A stretch of 40,966 nucleotides of DNA from positions 1-40,966 of the forward strand of contig CAIYPC010000039.1 of the NCBI GenBank assembly GCA_903927975.1, given 5' to 3'. The notes under the pieces were generated by a model that saw only the letters and a program-made list of their open reading frames with translations, was not told where the DNA came from and searched no databases. The stretch comes from an uncultured Bacteroidota bacterium. GTDB lineage: Bacteria; Bacteroidota; Bacteroidia; Chitinophagales; Chitinophagaceae. Positions 1-8,075 of this stretch are shown here, piece by piece (positions within the stretch are counted from its first letter, which is position 1; every line of letters begins with the position of its first letter). The translations under genes and the position numbers were made by a program.

Positions 1-121
1 TAATTCTTCCTGTTAAATCTGTCGCTCTACCTTTTAAAAAATCAAATTTGCCGATTCGCGAAAAACGTTCAAAAAAACTGTTCTAACTTATACTCATTAT
101 CGTATCTATAAAACCATTTTT

Positions 122-283
122 ATGACAATAACTTTCGTTCTCTCCGCAGTAATATTAATCTTGGCAGTTTTCTTCATCTTGCTTTTTATTGGTTTTATTG
201 TAAGTGGCATGAACCAGCGATCGAAAAATAACAGCAATGAAATAATTGAATTAGACACATCCAATAAATGGACAATTTTATAA
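122..283 (+). CDS. Small single-pass membrane protein (putative)
   Basis: This 53-residue reading frame starts with ATG and has one long hydrophobic segment at about residues 4-29, rich in Ile, Leu, Phe and Val. A polar tail follows, rich in Asn, Ser and Lys. That layout fits a small bitopic inner-membrane protein. A strong intrinsic terminator on the same strand begins 34 bases after the stop codon, which supports a real plus-strand transcript. No family is recognised and no function is proposed. There is no clear ribosome binding site, which is usual in Bacteroidota. The frame could still be a chance ORF, and the upstream sequence is cut off by the window edge. Confidence 0.4.
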   Translation: MTITFVLSAVILILAVFFILLFIGFIVSGMNQRSKNNSNEIIELDTSNKWTIL

Positions 284-317
284 GGCAGAAATAAATATCT
301 ACGGTGGTTCTTCCAGA

Positions 318-350
318 GCCTTTGCATGACTGCAAAGGCTTTTTTATTTT
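318..350 (+). terminator. Intrinsic terminator after the small membrane ORF
   Basis: A perfect 9-bp stem (GCCTTTGCA / TGCAAAGGC) with a 4-base loop is followed directly by a T-rich tract. The T-run lies only on the plus-strand exit side, so it should stop plus-strand transcription. It lies just past the stop codon of the minus-strand VOC gene at 365. Confidence 0.8.
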
Positions 351-364
351 CCGAGCAGGTAATT

Positions 365-691
365 TTATTTTTGATGAAGGCATAATGCATTTCCATCCAG
401 ATCTTTCATCCATGCAAACTTGCCCCATGGCGTACCATCAACTTTCCCTGCTTCAATTCCTTGTGTTTTTAGTTCAGCTATTTCTTTTTCAATATCATCA
501 GTTTCAAAAATGATTCCCTGAAAGTTTGCAAGAGATATCGTAGTTGATTCATTAGGCAGGCCAAGTTGGATCCATGTTTGCCCCTCTCCCATCGGAGCTT
601 CTATTATTATCTGAAACCCAAGCTTCAGATAAAATTCTTTTGCTTTTTGCTGATCTGCTACGGGAATCATAAGGATCTCAATCGCTTTCAT
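365..691 (-). CDS. VOC-family (glyoxalase/bleomycin-resistance-like) protein
   Basis: A 108-residue single-domain protein of the vicinal-oxygen-chelate superfamily. The opening pattern MKAIEILMIPVADQQKAKEFY followed by LGF is the usual first beta-alpha unit. The end WMKDLDGNALCLHQ matches the family's terminal strand with a D-x-DGN turn and a possible metal-ligand position. The length equals one betaalphabetabetabeta pair, so dimerisation would be needed to form a full site. The His and Glu metal ligands cannot be assigned confidently, so the substrate is unknown. The start is an ATG. The gene stands alone, with about 220 bp of non-coding sequence upstream. Confidence 0.85.
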   Translation of the reverse strand: MKAIEILMIPVADQQKAKEFYLKLGFQIIIEAPMGEGQTWIQLGLPNESTTISLANFQGIIFETDDIEKEIAELKTQGIEAGKVDGTPWGKFAWMKDLDGNALCLHQK

Positions 692-909
692 TTTAAGTTG
701 TTTTAATGACGTGAAAATTTATGTTTGATTAGTACCGATTATTTATCGATTCGTTTATAAAGTTATAAAGCAAATACCATAAACGCCGATGGGAAAAGCA
801 CAATCTTAGATGTTGATTGGGACAATCGGTTAATAATATATTTCTACTAGAAAATGCATTACCAAATGCACAGTCCATCGCGAAGTGAGGAAATCAATTT
901 ATTCAAAAA

Positions 910-1605
910 CTATTTAAGCTTCTTTTTATAATGATAGGTAGATACAATATAACTGCTATCTCGAAAGGAACCATTGAAGCTATAATTGTCTCCTGATACT
1001 TTTGAAATGCTCGCAGGCGTAAAATCAAAAGCTATTTCAGTGGTACCAATAAATTTATTCAGTTGAGCAGTTAACATGGCAGTCGATTCAATATTATTTA
1101 TAATAGATAAACTATCTCGATAGTTTGTTTGCGCCTGTATATTATAAGGACCATAATAGAAAGCGTAATCTTTATTGATCACTGCAATGGAATCAAATGA
1201 CAGGGAATCTCTTCTTGAAACATTTACAAAATAAGAATGAACATCATTTGAATTGTTCGCCAATGAAAAATGATAGGTAACGGTCGTGAACATATTGATT
1301 TCAACAGAATCAAGAATGCCCGATAAAGTATCAAATGCAGGTATTGAATAGCCCCAGGCATTGTTGCCGGTGCCCGCAAGAGCGACTTGATATGAAATGG
1401 AGAAATAATGGAAGTCAGAGGAAATTATCGGGCCTGTATGCGTGGTGTCGTTAACAACAGGATTTAGCCTGCAATTATTTTCGCAGCTATATTCCTTAGA
1501 ACAGGATGCCGCAGCAACAGCCATTGCTATTATCAGCAAACATTTAATAATCGATTTTATACTGCATGAGGCAGGCAGCATAAAAGCTGAAAATGGATTT
1601 TTCAT
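910..1605 (-). CDS. Secreted lipoprotein, choice-of-anchor-E-like
   Basis: This is a 231-residue protein if the ATG at 1605 is used; the frame extends upstream only to a TTG. It has a hydrophobic signal ending in a lipobox-like AAASC, so it should be an SPII lipoprotein. The mature part begins with a short Cys-containing stretch (CSKEYSCENNC). The segment around SIPAFDTLSGILDSVEI resembles the choice-of-anchor E domain, in which a beta-sandwich carries a FD-x-x-x-G-x-L-x-S-V motif. That assignment rests on motif memory only. No enzymatic residues are seen. The neighbours give no functional context. Confidence 0.6.
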   Translation of the reverse strand: MKNPFSAFMLPASCSIKSIIKCLLIIAMAVAAASCSKEYSCENNCRLNPVVNDTTHTGPIISSDFHYFSISYQVALAGTGNNAWGYSIPAFDTLSGILDSVEINMFTTVTYHFSLANNSNDVHSYFVNVSRRDSLSFDSIAVINKDYAFYYGPYNIQAQTNYRDSLSIINNIESTAMLTAQLNKFIGTTEIAFDFTPASISKVSGDNYSFNGSFRDSSYIVSTYHYKKKLK

Positions 1606-1635
1606 GAAACAGAATTGTAAGCTTTCTGTTTTCAA

Positions 1636-2074
1636 AAAGGTGGATTGCTAAACAAGATCTTAGTGAGCTTTCACAAAGTCGTATTCAAACCAAACATGAA
1701 ATTTTATTGCTGAATAGGTGTACGCGTTTTCCTGTAATAGGGATACAACATACCGTGAGATAAAACAGCTTTTGAATTTATTTGTAGCACGCCGTTCTAT
1801 ATTTTCATTTTGCACAGAAGGGGAAAGACTAGAAATAAAGAAGGTGAGTTAAAATTGGTAGTATCGTTTGTTTGACCTGTATTTACTAATTGAAATGAGA
1901 AAGACATTATAAATATAAATAAAAAATCCGGTAAGGTTTGGCACAAATTATTAACCAAAGTGAATATCGCATGTATAACAGTAACCGAGTATAGAATACC
2001 AATCTGTCGAATTGCGAACATTTATCAGCAGCTTTGTTTCCGAAAGAGCATATAATATTGTAACTATATAGCCC
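1636..2074. other. Non-coding stretch, nothing recognised
   Basis: An AT-rich gap of about 440 bp between the divergent lipoprotein gene and the DNA-glycosylase-like gene. The short frames on either strand have low-complexity or atypical translations, and no RNA gene, repeat or terminator was seen. Confidence 0.5.
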
Positions 2075-2767
2075 ATGAAATTTTTTGCAGATAGAATAAT
2101 ACGTTTCAACAGGCAGCTTGAATTCACAGGTGCTTTGCCGAAAGGCATAAGCATTATGAATCCTTTTAAAAACAAAATCGTTGATAAAATTTCATCATCG
2201 TTTTATAAAAAATATTATAGCGATAATAATGAAAGGCAATTGATTTTGGGGATCAATCCGGGCAGATTTGGTGCAGGCATCACTGGCGTTCCATTTACAG
2301 ATCCAAAAAGGCTGATTGAAAAATGTGGGCTGAAGTTTACAGGAGAACTAAAGCATGAACCATCATCTGCTTTTATTTATGAGATGATTGATGCGTATGG
2401 CAGCATTGAACAATTTTATAGCAGGTTTTATATCAATTCTGTTTGTCCGCTAGGTTTCACTTCTTTAAACGATAAAGGCAAAGATGTTAACCACAATTAT
2501 TATGATAGCTCAGTGCTAACGAAAACCATGTATCAATTCATTGTAAATAATATCGAAAAGCAAATTGCTCTCGGTGTTAATACTGATACTGTATTTTGTT
2601 TTGGCACAGGAAAAAATGAAGACTTTCTTAGAAAATTAAATGAGGAGAAAAAGTTTTTCAAAAACATTATTGCATTGGAACACCCGAGATATATAATGCA
2701 ATACAAATCAAAGAACAAGCAATTTTATATCGATAAATATATCAAAGCTTTTAGGAAAATGATTTGA
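2075..2767 (+). CDS. SMUG2-like uracil-DNA glycosylase family protein
   Basis: A 230-residue protein of the uracil-DNA-glycosylase superfamily, SMUG2/DUF4918 type. These enzymes excise uracil or damaged pyrimidines from DNA. The diagnostic motif GINPGRFGAGITGVPFTDP (residues about 59-77) carries the water-activating/uracil-binding loop; Asn61 is in the position of the catalytic Asn. A second conserved block, EHPRYI near residue 206, corresponds to the HPS/HPR loop. The opening FADRIIRFNRQLEFTGALP is typical of the family, which supports the ATG at 2075 over the internal Met28. The gene is monocistronic. Catalytic specificity cannot be read from sequence. Confidence 0.85.
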   Translation: MKFFADRIIRFNRQLEFTGALPKGISIMNPFKNKIVDKISSSFYKKYYSDNNERQLILGINPGRFGAGITGVPFTDPKRLIEKCGLKFTGELKHEPSSAFIYEMIDAYGSIEQFYSRFYINSVCPLGFTSLNDKGKDVNHNYYDSSVLTKTMYQFIVNNIEKQIALGVNTDTVFCFGTGKNEDFLRKLNEEKKFFKNIIALEHPRYIMQYKSKNKQFYIDKYIKAFRKMI

Positions 2768-3042
2768 CACATTCCCATTCAAAGTAAACATTATTAAAGG
2801 ATTAGGATTGAAATCATTTTTGAACTGTGAGATAAAAATGATAGTAAAAACTAATTCGTCACACCACTTGATATTTCTAAAATAAGTTTATATTTTGTTG
2901 CTTATTTCCTTATCTATTTCGTCAAAAACAAACAATCCCATTTCCAGATTAGCCGACTTTCAATATCCCGCCTCTTCGGTTAAAAAAATTGCAAGAGATA
3001 GAACCAAAGTATTTCTTATCTATACACAGCAAGCTTACTAAA

Positions 3043-4176
3043 ATGAACCACATTAAGAAGGTTGATATCTTAAGAGGATTGGCGTTACTGGCAGTCTTTC
3101 TTTTCCACTCGCAGGAAAGTTTATTCCCGAATTTTGAGGTGCTTGATTATACAAAAAATCACATCTTCAACATAAGCGGGTTTCGCAGCATTGTATTAAA
3201 TTTCTGGCCAATTGGTTTTGCATGGACTGCCGTTTATTTGTTTATGATCATCAGTGGTTTTCTTATTCATCTTGGTTATCTATCATTAACAAAAAAATTT
3301 AATACGCTCACATTTTATGGAAGAAGAATTTGGCGCATTTATCCTGCATATCTTTTTGCGCTTTTATTTTTCTATATCGCACAAAACCAAAACGGGTCCT
3401 TTTTTAATGCTGAAGGAATAAAGAATCTGGTAGCTCATATATTTATGGTTCACAATTTATCAGGCAAATATATGTACAGCATCAACCCAGTATTTTGGAG
3501 CCTTGCGCTTGAAATGCAGATATACTTTATCTATCCTTTGCTGTTGATTCTAAGAAAAAAAACAGGGATGTTAAATACGTTAATGATAGTTCTTACATTA
3601 TCGGTTTTGCTACATTTGATTGGCATATATTTTAACCTTGAACCAAAAGCAGTTTATAGGAAATCTGCGCTCATGTATTTGTTTGTTTGGTGTGCCGGAG
3701 CCTTTTTTGCCGAAAAGTTTTATTATAAAGAAAAAATATTCCCAAAAGGAAGCGGGTCTATCATTATTGGCGGAATTGTAGGAACAGTCGTTTGCAAAAT
3801 ATTTTATTTCCCACATTACTTCATGGGCTATTTTGCAACGCTTGCTTTGCTTGCTTTCTTTGAATGGTTCCTTACAACGGATCGCTTTACCCAAAAAAGC
3901 CAGATTGCCACTGCTATTTCAACAATTGGTGTTTGCAGTTACAGTATTTATTTAATACACCTGCCATTTTTAAAAGGCATGCTCAACTTCTTCAGTTTCC
4001 ATTCTTTCAAATGCCTTTCAGTAATTCCTGTGTTTCTAATAGTTTTTGTGATAGCATATCCAATGTACTTATATATTGAAATGCCAGGCATAAAGCTCGG
4101 AAAGAAATTAATGGAAGGAAAAAAGGCATTATCACTGGAGAGAATAAAGGGGATATTGGTCATGATAAGAAAGTAA
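3043..4176 (+). CDS. Acyltransferase 3 family membrane protein
   Basis: An integral membrane acyltransferase (Acyl_transf_3, OafA-like) that typically O-acetylates or O-acylates surface polysaccharides. The start is the ATG at 3043; an in-frame start at 2989 would add 18 residues not seen in the family. The N-terminus KKVDILRGLALLAVFLFH carries the conserved R-G-x-A and H of the first membrane segment. Other family signatures are FYGRRIWRIYPAYLF (RR-x-x-R-x-x-P) and NPVFWSLALEMQIYFIYPLLL (W-S-L-x-x-E). About ten hydrophobic segments follow, with YSIYLIHLPFLKG late. The acyl acceptor is unknown. No glycan genes adjoin it. Confidence 0.9.
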   Translation: MNHIKKVDILRGLALLAVFLFHSQESLFPNFEVLDYTKNHIFNISGFRSIVLNFWPIGFAWTAVYLFMIISGFLIHLGYLSLTKKFNTLTFYGRRIWRIYPAYLFALLFFYIAQNQNGSFFNAEGIKNLVAHIFMVHNLSGKYMYSINPVFWSLALEMQIYFIYPLLLILRKKTGMLNTLMIVLTLSVLLHLIGIYFNLEPKAVYRKSALMYLFVWCAGAFFAEKFYYKEKIFPKGSGSIIIGGIVGTVVCKIFYFPHYFMGYFATLALLAFFEWFLTTDRFTQKSQIATAISTIGVCSYSIYLIHLPFLKGMLNFFSFHSFKCLSVIPVFLIVFVIAYPMYLYIEMPGIKLGKKLMEGKKALSLERIKGILVMIRK

Positions 4177-4224
4177 ACTACATTTTTTATCATTCCAGGC
4201 AAGTGCTTGGTAAATTTTTAATAA

Positions 4225-4644
4225 TCACATTTTGTCAAACAAGATGTTCTTCTCTTTTTTATTCGCATTGAACCACGTTATTAATTCCTCTTTCTTTTTT
4301 TGATAAAGCTCATATTGATATTTTGTGAGCACCGCTTGCAACTTCGCTTCCTCTTTTGACAAAAGACTTTTTAGTTTATATCCCTTCGACATTTTATTGC
4401 AATCTGTTTTTATAATCGGCTGCGCTTTCAATGTGCCTTCAAGCAAAATGTCATACACTTTCGGATATTGCTTATCGCCCAGATGAAGCATTATTTTTAA
4501 TGAATCTGAAACCAGTTTTGCTTTTTGTGTTGGCAGCATCTTTTTAAATTCAATCAACGATTGTGCCTTTGTGCTTTGAAAAACAATGACCATTATTATT
4601 AATTGAATGATCAATATCTTCATCATGGTCTCTTTTTTAAACAT
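4225..4644 (-). CDS. Secreted protein of unknown function
   Basis: A 139-residue protein with an N-terminal signal peptide (hydrophobic run after MMKILIIQ, cleavage probably after TKAQ). The rest is helical, Lys/Leu/Glu-rich and charged, with repeated K-E-E/K-K patterns suggestive of a helical bundle. It lies 11 bp downstream of the hydroxylase-like gene on the same strand, so the two are probably co-transcribed. They may share the paired 21-nt boxes upstream of the hydroxylase gene. No family was recognised. Confidence 0.65.
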   Translation of the reverse strand: MFKKETMMKILIIQLIIMVIVFQSTKAQSLIEFKKMLPTQKAKLVSDSLKIMLHLGDKQYPKVYDILLEGTLKAQPIIKTDCNKMSKGYKLKSLLSKEEAKLQAVLTKYQYELYQKKKEELITWFNANKKEKNILFDKM

Positions 4645-4655
4645 AGTTTTAAATT

Positions 4656-5453
4656 TTATAAGGTGGATTGTTTTTTATTTTTAAAGAGCTCGATGAAGCC
4701 CTGCATTACCAGTCTGAAAGGATTATAAGAAACCTGATTGCCGGGTATTCCATAGATCACTTTTTCTGTTTCTGGTTGATAGGTTTTAAAAATCCTGTCC
4801 CACCACATGAACACGCCACCAAAATTTTTATCTATATAAATATCATTGCTGCCATGATGTACGCGATGTGCAGAAGGAGTATCAATCACTCCTTCTATTG
4901 CTCCCATTTTTCCGACCGCTTCTGTATGCAGAAAAAACTGATATAGCAAATTGAGGGCATAGGAAGTAACGATGAATTCAGATGGCAAGCCAAGCAACGC
5001 CAGGGGAACGAAAAACAACGGGCTGATAAGTGCAGAGAACCAATTTAACCTGTATGCATAAGTAAGGTTCATGCGTGTGCTGGAATGATGGATATGATGA
5101 AATGCCCACAGTGGCATCCAGAGATGAGATGCGCGATGAAACCAGTAATAAATAAAATCAGCAAGCACGAACGTGATAATGAACACAGGAACATTGTGAC
5201 CAAAATGTATGAGGCTGATATTAGATGCGAGCCCAAGTATTGTTAACTGATAACCCGCAAAAATAATTTTCGAGAACTGGAACCCTGCGAGGATCGCCAT
5301 GTTCACAAACGTCTCTTTTAACTGATATGATTTTTTATCATTGCGCCAGCTCCATATTATTTCCATTATTATAAGCGCAAGCAAAAACAACAATACATTC
5401 GTTCTGTAATGTTCTGAAATCAAGCCTCCGTGTTGTACAAAATATTTTTTCAT
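4656..5453 (-). CDS. Sterol desaturase / fatty acid hydroxylase family protein
   Basis: A membrane-bound di-iron oxygenase of the ERG3/FA-hydroxylase superfamily, acting on a lipid in the inner membrane. The histidine cluster is visible: HRASH, then HHIHHSS, then SAHRVHHGSN. Four or so hydrophobic segments precede and separate them. The ATG at 5453 (265 residues) is preferred, because the longer frame begins at a TTG and adds a charged, non-family extension. It is the first gene of a two-gene operon with the small secreted protein. The pair of 21-nt-spaced boxes begins about 69 bp upstream of this ATG. The lipid substrate is unknown. Confidence 0.88.
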   Translation of the reverse strand: MKKYFVQHGGLISEHYRTNVLLFLLALIIMEIIWSWRNDKKSYQLKETFVNMAILAGFQFSKIIFAGYQLTILGLASNISLIHFGHNVPVFIITFVLADFIYYWFHRASHLWMPLWAFHHIHHSSTRMNLTYAYRLNWFSALISPLFFVPLALLGLPSEFIVTSYALNLLYQFFLHTEAVGKMGAIEGVIDTPSAHRVHHGSNDIYIDKNFGGVFMWWDRIFKTYQPETEKVIYGIPGNQVSYNPFRLVMQGFIELFKNKKQSTL

Positions 5454-5521
5454 AATCAATTTATTGTATTCATCAGTTAAGAACCCCAAGGTTTGTGTTC
5501 GTTTAATAGAAAATATTTCTA

Positions 5522-5553
5522 TTCAGTAAAACGTGTTTTTTCTTCAACCAACA
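5522..5553. promoter_or_regulatory. Paired 21-nt-period boxes, pair A (candidate LytTR operator)
   Basis: TTCAGTAAAAC at 5522-5532 and TTCAACCAACA at 5543-5553 are separated by exactly 21 nt start to start, two helical turns. The pair lies 69-100 bp upstream of the hydroxylase ATG at 5453. Pair B has the same layout, almost the same distance to its gene, and shares a 14-mer TTTTCTTCAACCAA with this site. LytTR regulators are known to bind two imperfect direct repeats in this geometry, and a LytTR gene is nearby. Confidence 0.5.
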
Positions 5554-5879
5554 ACAAGAATATTTTTAATTGATGTAGTAGTGGATTTATCAAGGCACTC
5601 TAAGAATAGAGATTGCTGAATTTAGTTTTAGAGATAACCCTCATTGCGAGGAATGAAGTCTCGCAGTTCTGTTCAGGCGGACAATCTTCTTTGCAAATGG
5701 CAATCTGTTTCTATACTAAAAGCAAATTGCTTCTCAGAGCCTCGCAATGACGGATCGAATATTTGACAACTTGTCTAGCTTTGTGTTGCTAGAGAACATC
5801 GAAGTAATCTACTCTTAGCAATGCATAAAAAGAAAAGAAGCGCATTGCACTCCTTTTATAAATGACGAACAATATTATT
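5554..5879. other. Non-coding gap holding one dispersed repeat
   Basis: Between the hydroxylase promoter region and the lipoprotein stop codon there is no credible gene. The only structure seen is the inverted-repeat element at 5641-5752, listed separately. Confidence 0.5.
5641..5752. repeat. Dispersed inverted-repeat element, copy 1
   Basis: About 110 bp bounded by CATTGCGAGG (5642-5651) and its complement CCTCGCAATG (5740-5749), with a central section that matches a second copy at 37876-37965. Internal words shared with that copy include CAAATGGC, CAATCT and CTAAAA. This copy is the more degenerate of the two. It looks like a non-coding REP/MITE-like family; no transposase is present. Confidence 0.7.
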
Positions 5880-6785
5880 TTATGGAAGCGAAACAGTGCT
5901 TGTCGAATTTCCTATTGTAACGGTTGCAACTTTATCGCATGTGCCATTGCCATAATCAAAAATTCCATTGAGCTTTATACTCCCTTTTGTATAAGTAAAA
6001 GATAAAATGCCAGATACTATATTCGGGCAAGTTTCCTGTTTCACCAACGGAGTAGTAACATTTGCAGTAAGGCTTTCACTAAATGAATTGCCAATGGTAT
6101 AACTGCCGGTAACATTAAACACATAGGTTGAAAAATCTAATGATCCAATACCGGCGGTTTGGGTAATGGTTTTCGTACCTGCGAAAGAATACGCAGTATC
6201 GCTCGGATATGTAATGCTGCCATCAGTGACTTTTGTAGTATATACAACACCGTTAGTAATAGATGAATTGTTGGTAATGGAATATGTGCCTGCAAGTTTA
6301 TAACCATTCAAAACATAGTTATTGAACGTTGCAGAAATGGTTGCTCCGGGATTGCGGAACTTATCAGACAAAGTATAAGTGATGGATCCGGAACGCGTGA
6401 TATTATCCCCGCTTGTACACCCATTGCCAAAATCAACCGTAACAGTTTTTGGATAAGTAATGGTATCAGCAGGGGAAACAGTTACTGTGGCACAATAATA
6501 AGCACCCGTAACAGTATTTCCATTCATGCCATCAGTAGCAGCACCGCTTTTTTGAAGAATTAAATTATTGAGGCTTTGATCCTGATTTGTTTGAAGTGTT
6601 ACGTTCAATGCATCATCAAACATATTATCAGAAGAAGCGCCATTAGTTGCTAAAGTCGTTGCATTGTTATTGTCAGCAGTTGATGACGATGATGAACTGC
6701 TGTCTTTCTTGCATGCTGTCATTAAAGTTATTGTTGAGATAAGCAGGATGCCAGTTGTTTTAAGAATTTTTAATTTCGCTTTCAT
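5880..6785 (-). CDS. Ser/Thr/Gly-rich lipoprotein of unknown function
   Basis: A 301-residue SPII lipoprotein. The signal ends in LMTAC, followed by KKD and a Ser-rich linker. The mature protein is beta-rich, with repeating segments such as SGSITYTLSDKF, LAGTYSITNNSS and VTGSYTIGNSF, and two FGNG/YGNG-C motifs (FGNGCTSG and YGNGTCDK) plus another Cys, so disulfides are possible. Such proteins are common in Bacteroidota and are generally uncharacterised. A pair of 21-nt-spaced boxes sits about 71 bp upstream of the ATG, suggesting control by the neighbouring LytTR regulator. Confidence 0.7.
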   Translation of the reverse strand: MKAKLKILKTTGILLISTITLMTACKKDSSSSSSSTADNNNATTLATNGASSDNMFDDALNVTLQTNQDQSLNNLILQKSGAATDGMNGNTVTGAYYCATVTVSPADTITYPKTVTVDFGNGCTSGDNITRSGSITYTLSDKFRNPGATISATFNNYVLNGYKLAGTYSITNNSSITNGVVYTTKVTDGSITYPSDTAYSFAGTKTITQTAGIGSLDFSTYVFNVTGSYTIGNSFSESLTANVTTPLVKQETCPNIVSGILSFTYTKGSIKLNGIFDYGNGTCDKVATVTIGNSTSTVSLP

Positions 6786-6855
6786 GGTTGTATTATTTTA
6801 AAGTTTTTACTCTGAGTGATTGATTACGTTAAAGTTTAAATGCCGCTGTAATGCA

Positions 6856-6887
6856 TTCAGTCAACTCATGCTTTTCTTCAACCAATA
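6856..6887. promoter_or_regulatory. Paired 21-nt-period boxes, pair B (candidate LytTR operator)
   Basis: TTCAGTCAACT at 6856-6866 and TTCAACCAATA at 6877-6887 again start exactly 21 nt apart. They lie 71-102 bp upstream of the minus-strand lipoprotein ATG at 6785, in the same orientation and at the same distance as pair A relative to its gene. Confidence 0.5.
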
Positions 6888-6972
6888 ACCGAATTTTTAC
6901 CAATAAGATTCAAAACATTTGTTTTAGGTTGATGCTTAGTTTGTGGAACTTTAGAATATCTAAATACAATTA

Positions 6973-7004
6973 TTCAACCAACTGCGCAATCAGTTCAGCC
7001 AACT
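6973..7004. promoter_or_regulatory. Paired 21-nt-period boxes, pair C (candidate LytTR operator)
   Basis: TTCAACCAACT at 6973-6983 and TTCAGCCAACT at 6994-7004 differ at one base and start exactly 21 nt apart. The pair ends 51 bp before the kinase ATG at 7056, so it could mediate autoregulation of the two-component system. Relative to its own downstream gene it is in the opposite orientation to pairs A and B. Confidence 0.5.
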
Positions 7005-7055
7005 ACATGCAATAAATAGTGCTTTTCGCGTTTGAACATTAATTTTATCTCCATA

Positions 7056-8075
7056 ATGACTCCACTAAAGAAAATAAAATTCAGTTTTTCAACCAATGCG
7101 CAAATTGCCTTCTGGGCTTTGCTTTTTCTGTTCATACTGTATATTTCTTATATGAGTATGGGATTTACAATGGCATTGAGCAGGGCATTGCTCATCTTTC
7201 TTTGCCACCTTATAAATTTCTATGTAGTGTTTAGTTTTCTCACCCCAAGCTATTTTGAGAAGAAGAAATATTTTTCATTTGCCGCCGGCATATTATTGCT
7301 GATCTTATTGCTAACTCCATTTAGGCTTTGGCTTGAAAAAGGATTTGCAATCAATTCAGCTCTTTACGGAGCCAGAAAAAACATTTTCGGGCTTGTGCTT
7401 TTTTCAGAAATTGCCATTGCTGCTTTTTCATCACTATTACGCATAGCGGTAAGCACAACCGAAACAAAAAGAAGAATAGTTGAGATGGGAAAACTAAATC
7501 TAGAGACTGAACTAAAGTTTTTAAAATCGCAGATGAGCCCGCATTTTTTGTTCAACACTATTAATAATGTGTATTCACTTTCTTTAAGTAAATCAGACAA
7601 AGCACCAGAAGCATTATTAAAATTATCGGAGCTGCTTCGTTATTTGTTATATGAATGCAATCATCAAGTGTCGCTTTGTAGAGAAGTTGATGCGCTCCAA
7701 TCATACATTGAATTATTCCAGCTTCGCTATGAGGAACCATTAAATATATTGCTCATCTCATCCATTGAAAAAAAAGAGATGGGCATTGAACCGATGCTGT
7801 TGATACCGATCCTGGAGAACGCTGTTAAGCATTCTGCAATTGGGGTTGAGAAAAATGCTTTTGTACTGATAAGACTGAATGAGGAAGGCGGAACCTTGAA
7901 AGCAAACTTTCAAAATTCAAAATCAAAAATCTTCCACTATGATGATGAGGCAAGCGGCATCGGCTTGCAGAATATCAAAAAACGACTGAGCATGCTGCAA
8001 TTAAAAGAAGATGCTTTGCGGATTAACGAAACAGAAAGTATTTTTGAGCTAACACTCAAAATACCTGCGCAATGA
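7056..8075 (+). CDS. LytS-type sensor histidine kinase
   Basis: A 339-residue membrane histidine kinase of the His_kinase (LytS/YehU-like) family. Four hydrophobic segments in the first 135 residues form the sensor, followed by a short coiled coil. The phospho-acceptor motif SQMSPHFLFNTINNV has its His at about residue 163. The ATPase part shows LLIPILENAVKHS (N-box) and a GIGLQNIKKRL G-box. The ATG at 7056 is preferred; the upstream frame begins at a TTG. Its stop overlaps the regulator's start by four bases (ATGA), so the two are translationally coupled. It presumably phosphorylates the adjacent regulator. The signal sensed is unknown. Confidence 0.92.
   Translation: MTPLKKIKFSFSTNAQIAFWALLFLFILYISYMSMGFTMALSRALLIFLCHLINFYVVFSFLTPSYFEKKKYFSFAAGILLLILLLTPFRLWLEKGFAINSALYGARKNIFGLVLFSEIAIAAFSSLLRIAVSTTETKRRIVEMGKLNLETELKFLKSQMSPHFLFNTINNVYSLSLSKSDKAPEALLKLSELLRYLLYECNHQVSLCREVDALQSYIELFQLRYEEPLNILLISSIEKKEMGIEPMLLIPILENAVKHSAIGVEKNAFVLIRLNEEGGTLKANFQNSKSKIFHYDDEASGIGLQNIKKRLSMLQLKEDALRINETESIFELTLKIPAQ

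Noticed and set aside
106..513. Overlapping minus- and plus-strand open frames around the terminator
   Set aside because: They run through the terminator hairpin or antisense to the VOC gene, and their translations look like shadow sequence.
1797..2175. Two 74-codon minus-strand frames
   Set aside because: Low-complexity, hydrophobic by AT bias, and one is antisense to the glycosylase start. No family pattern.
7080..7098. A further TTCAACCAA box inside the kinase coding start
   Set aside because: It has no partner at 21 nt and lies in coding sequence, so it was not counted as an operator.
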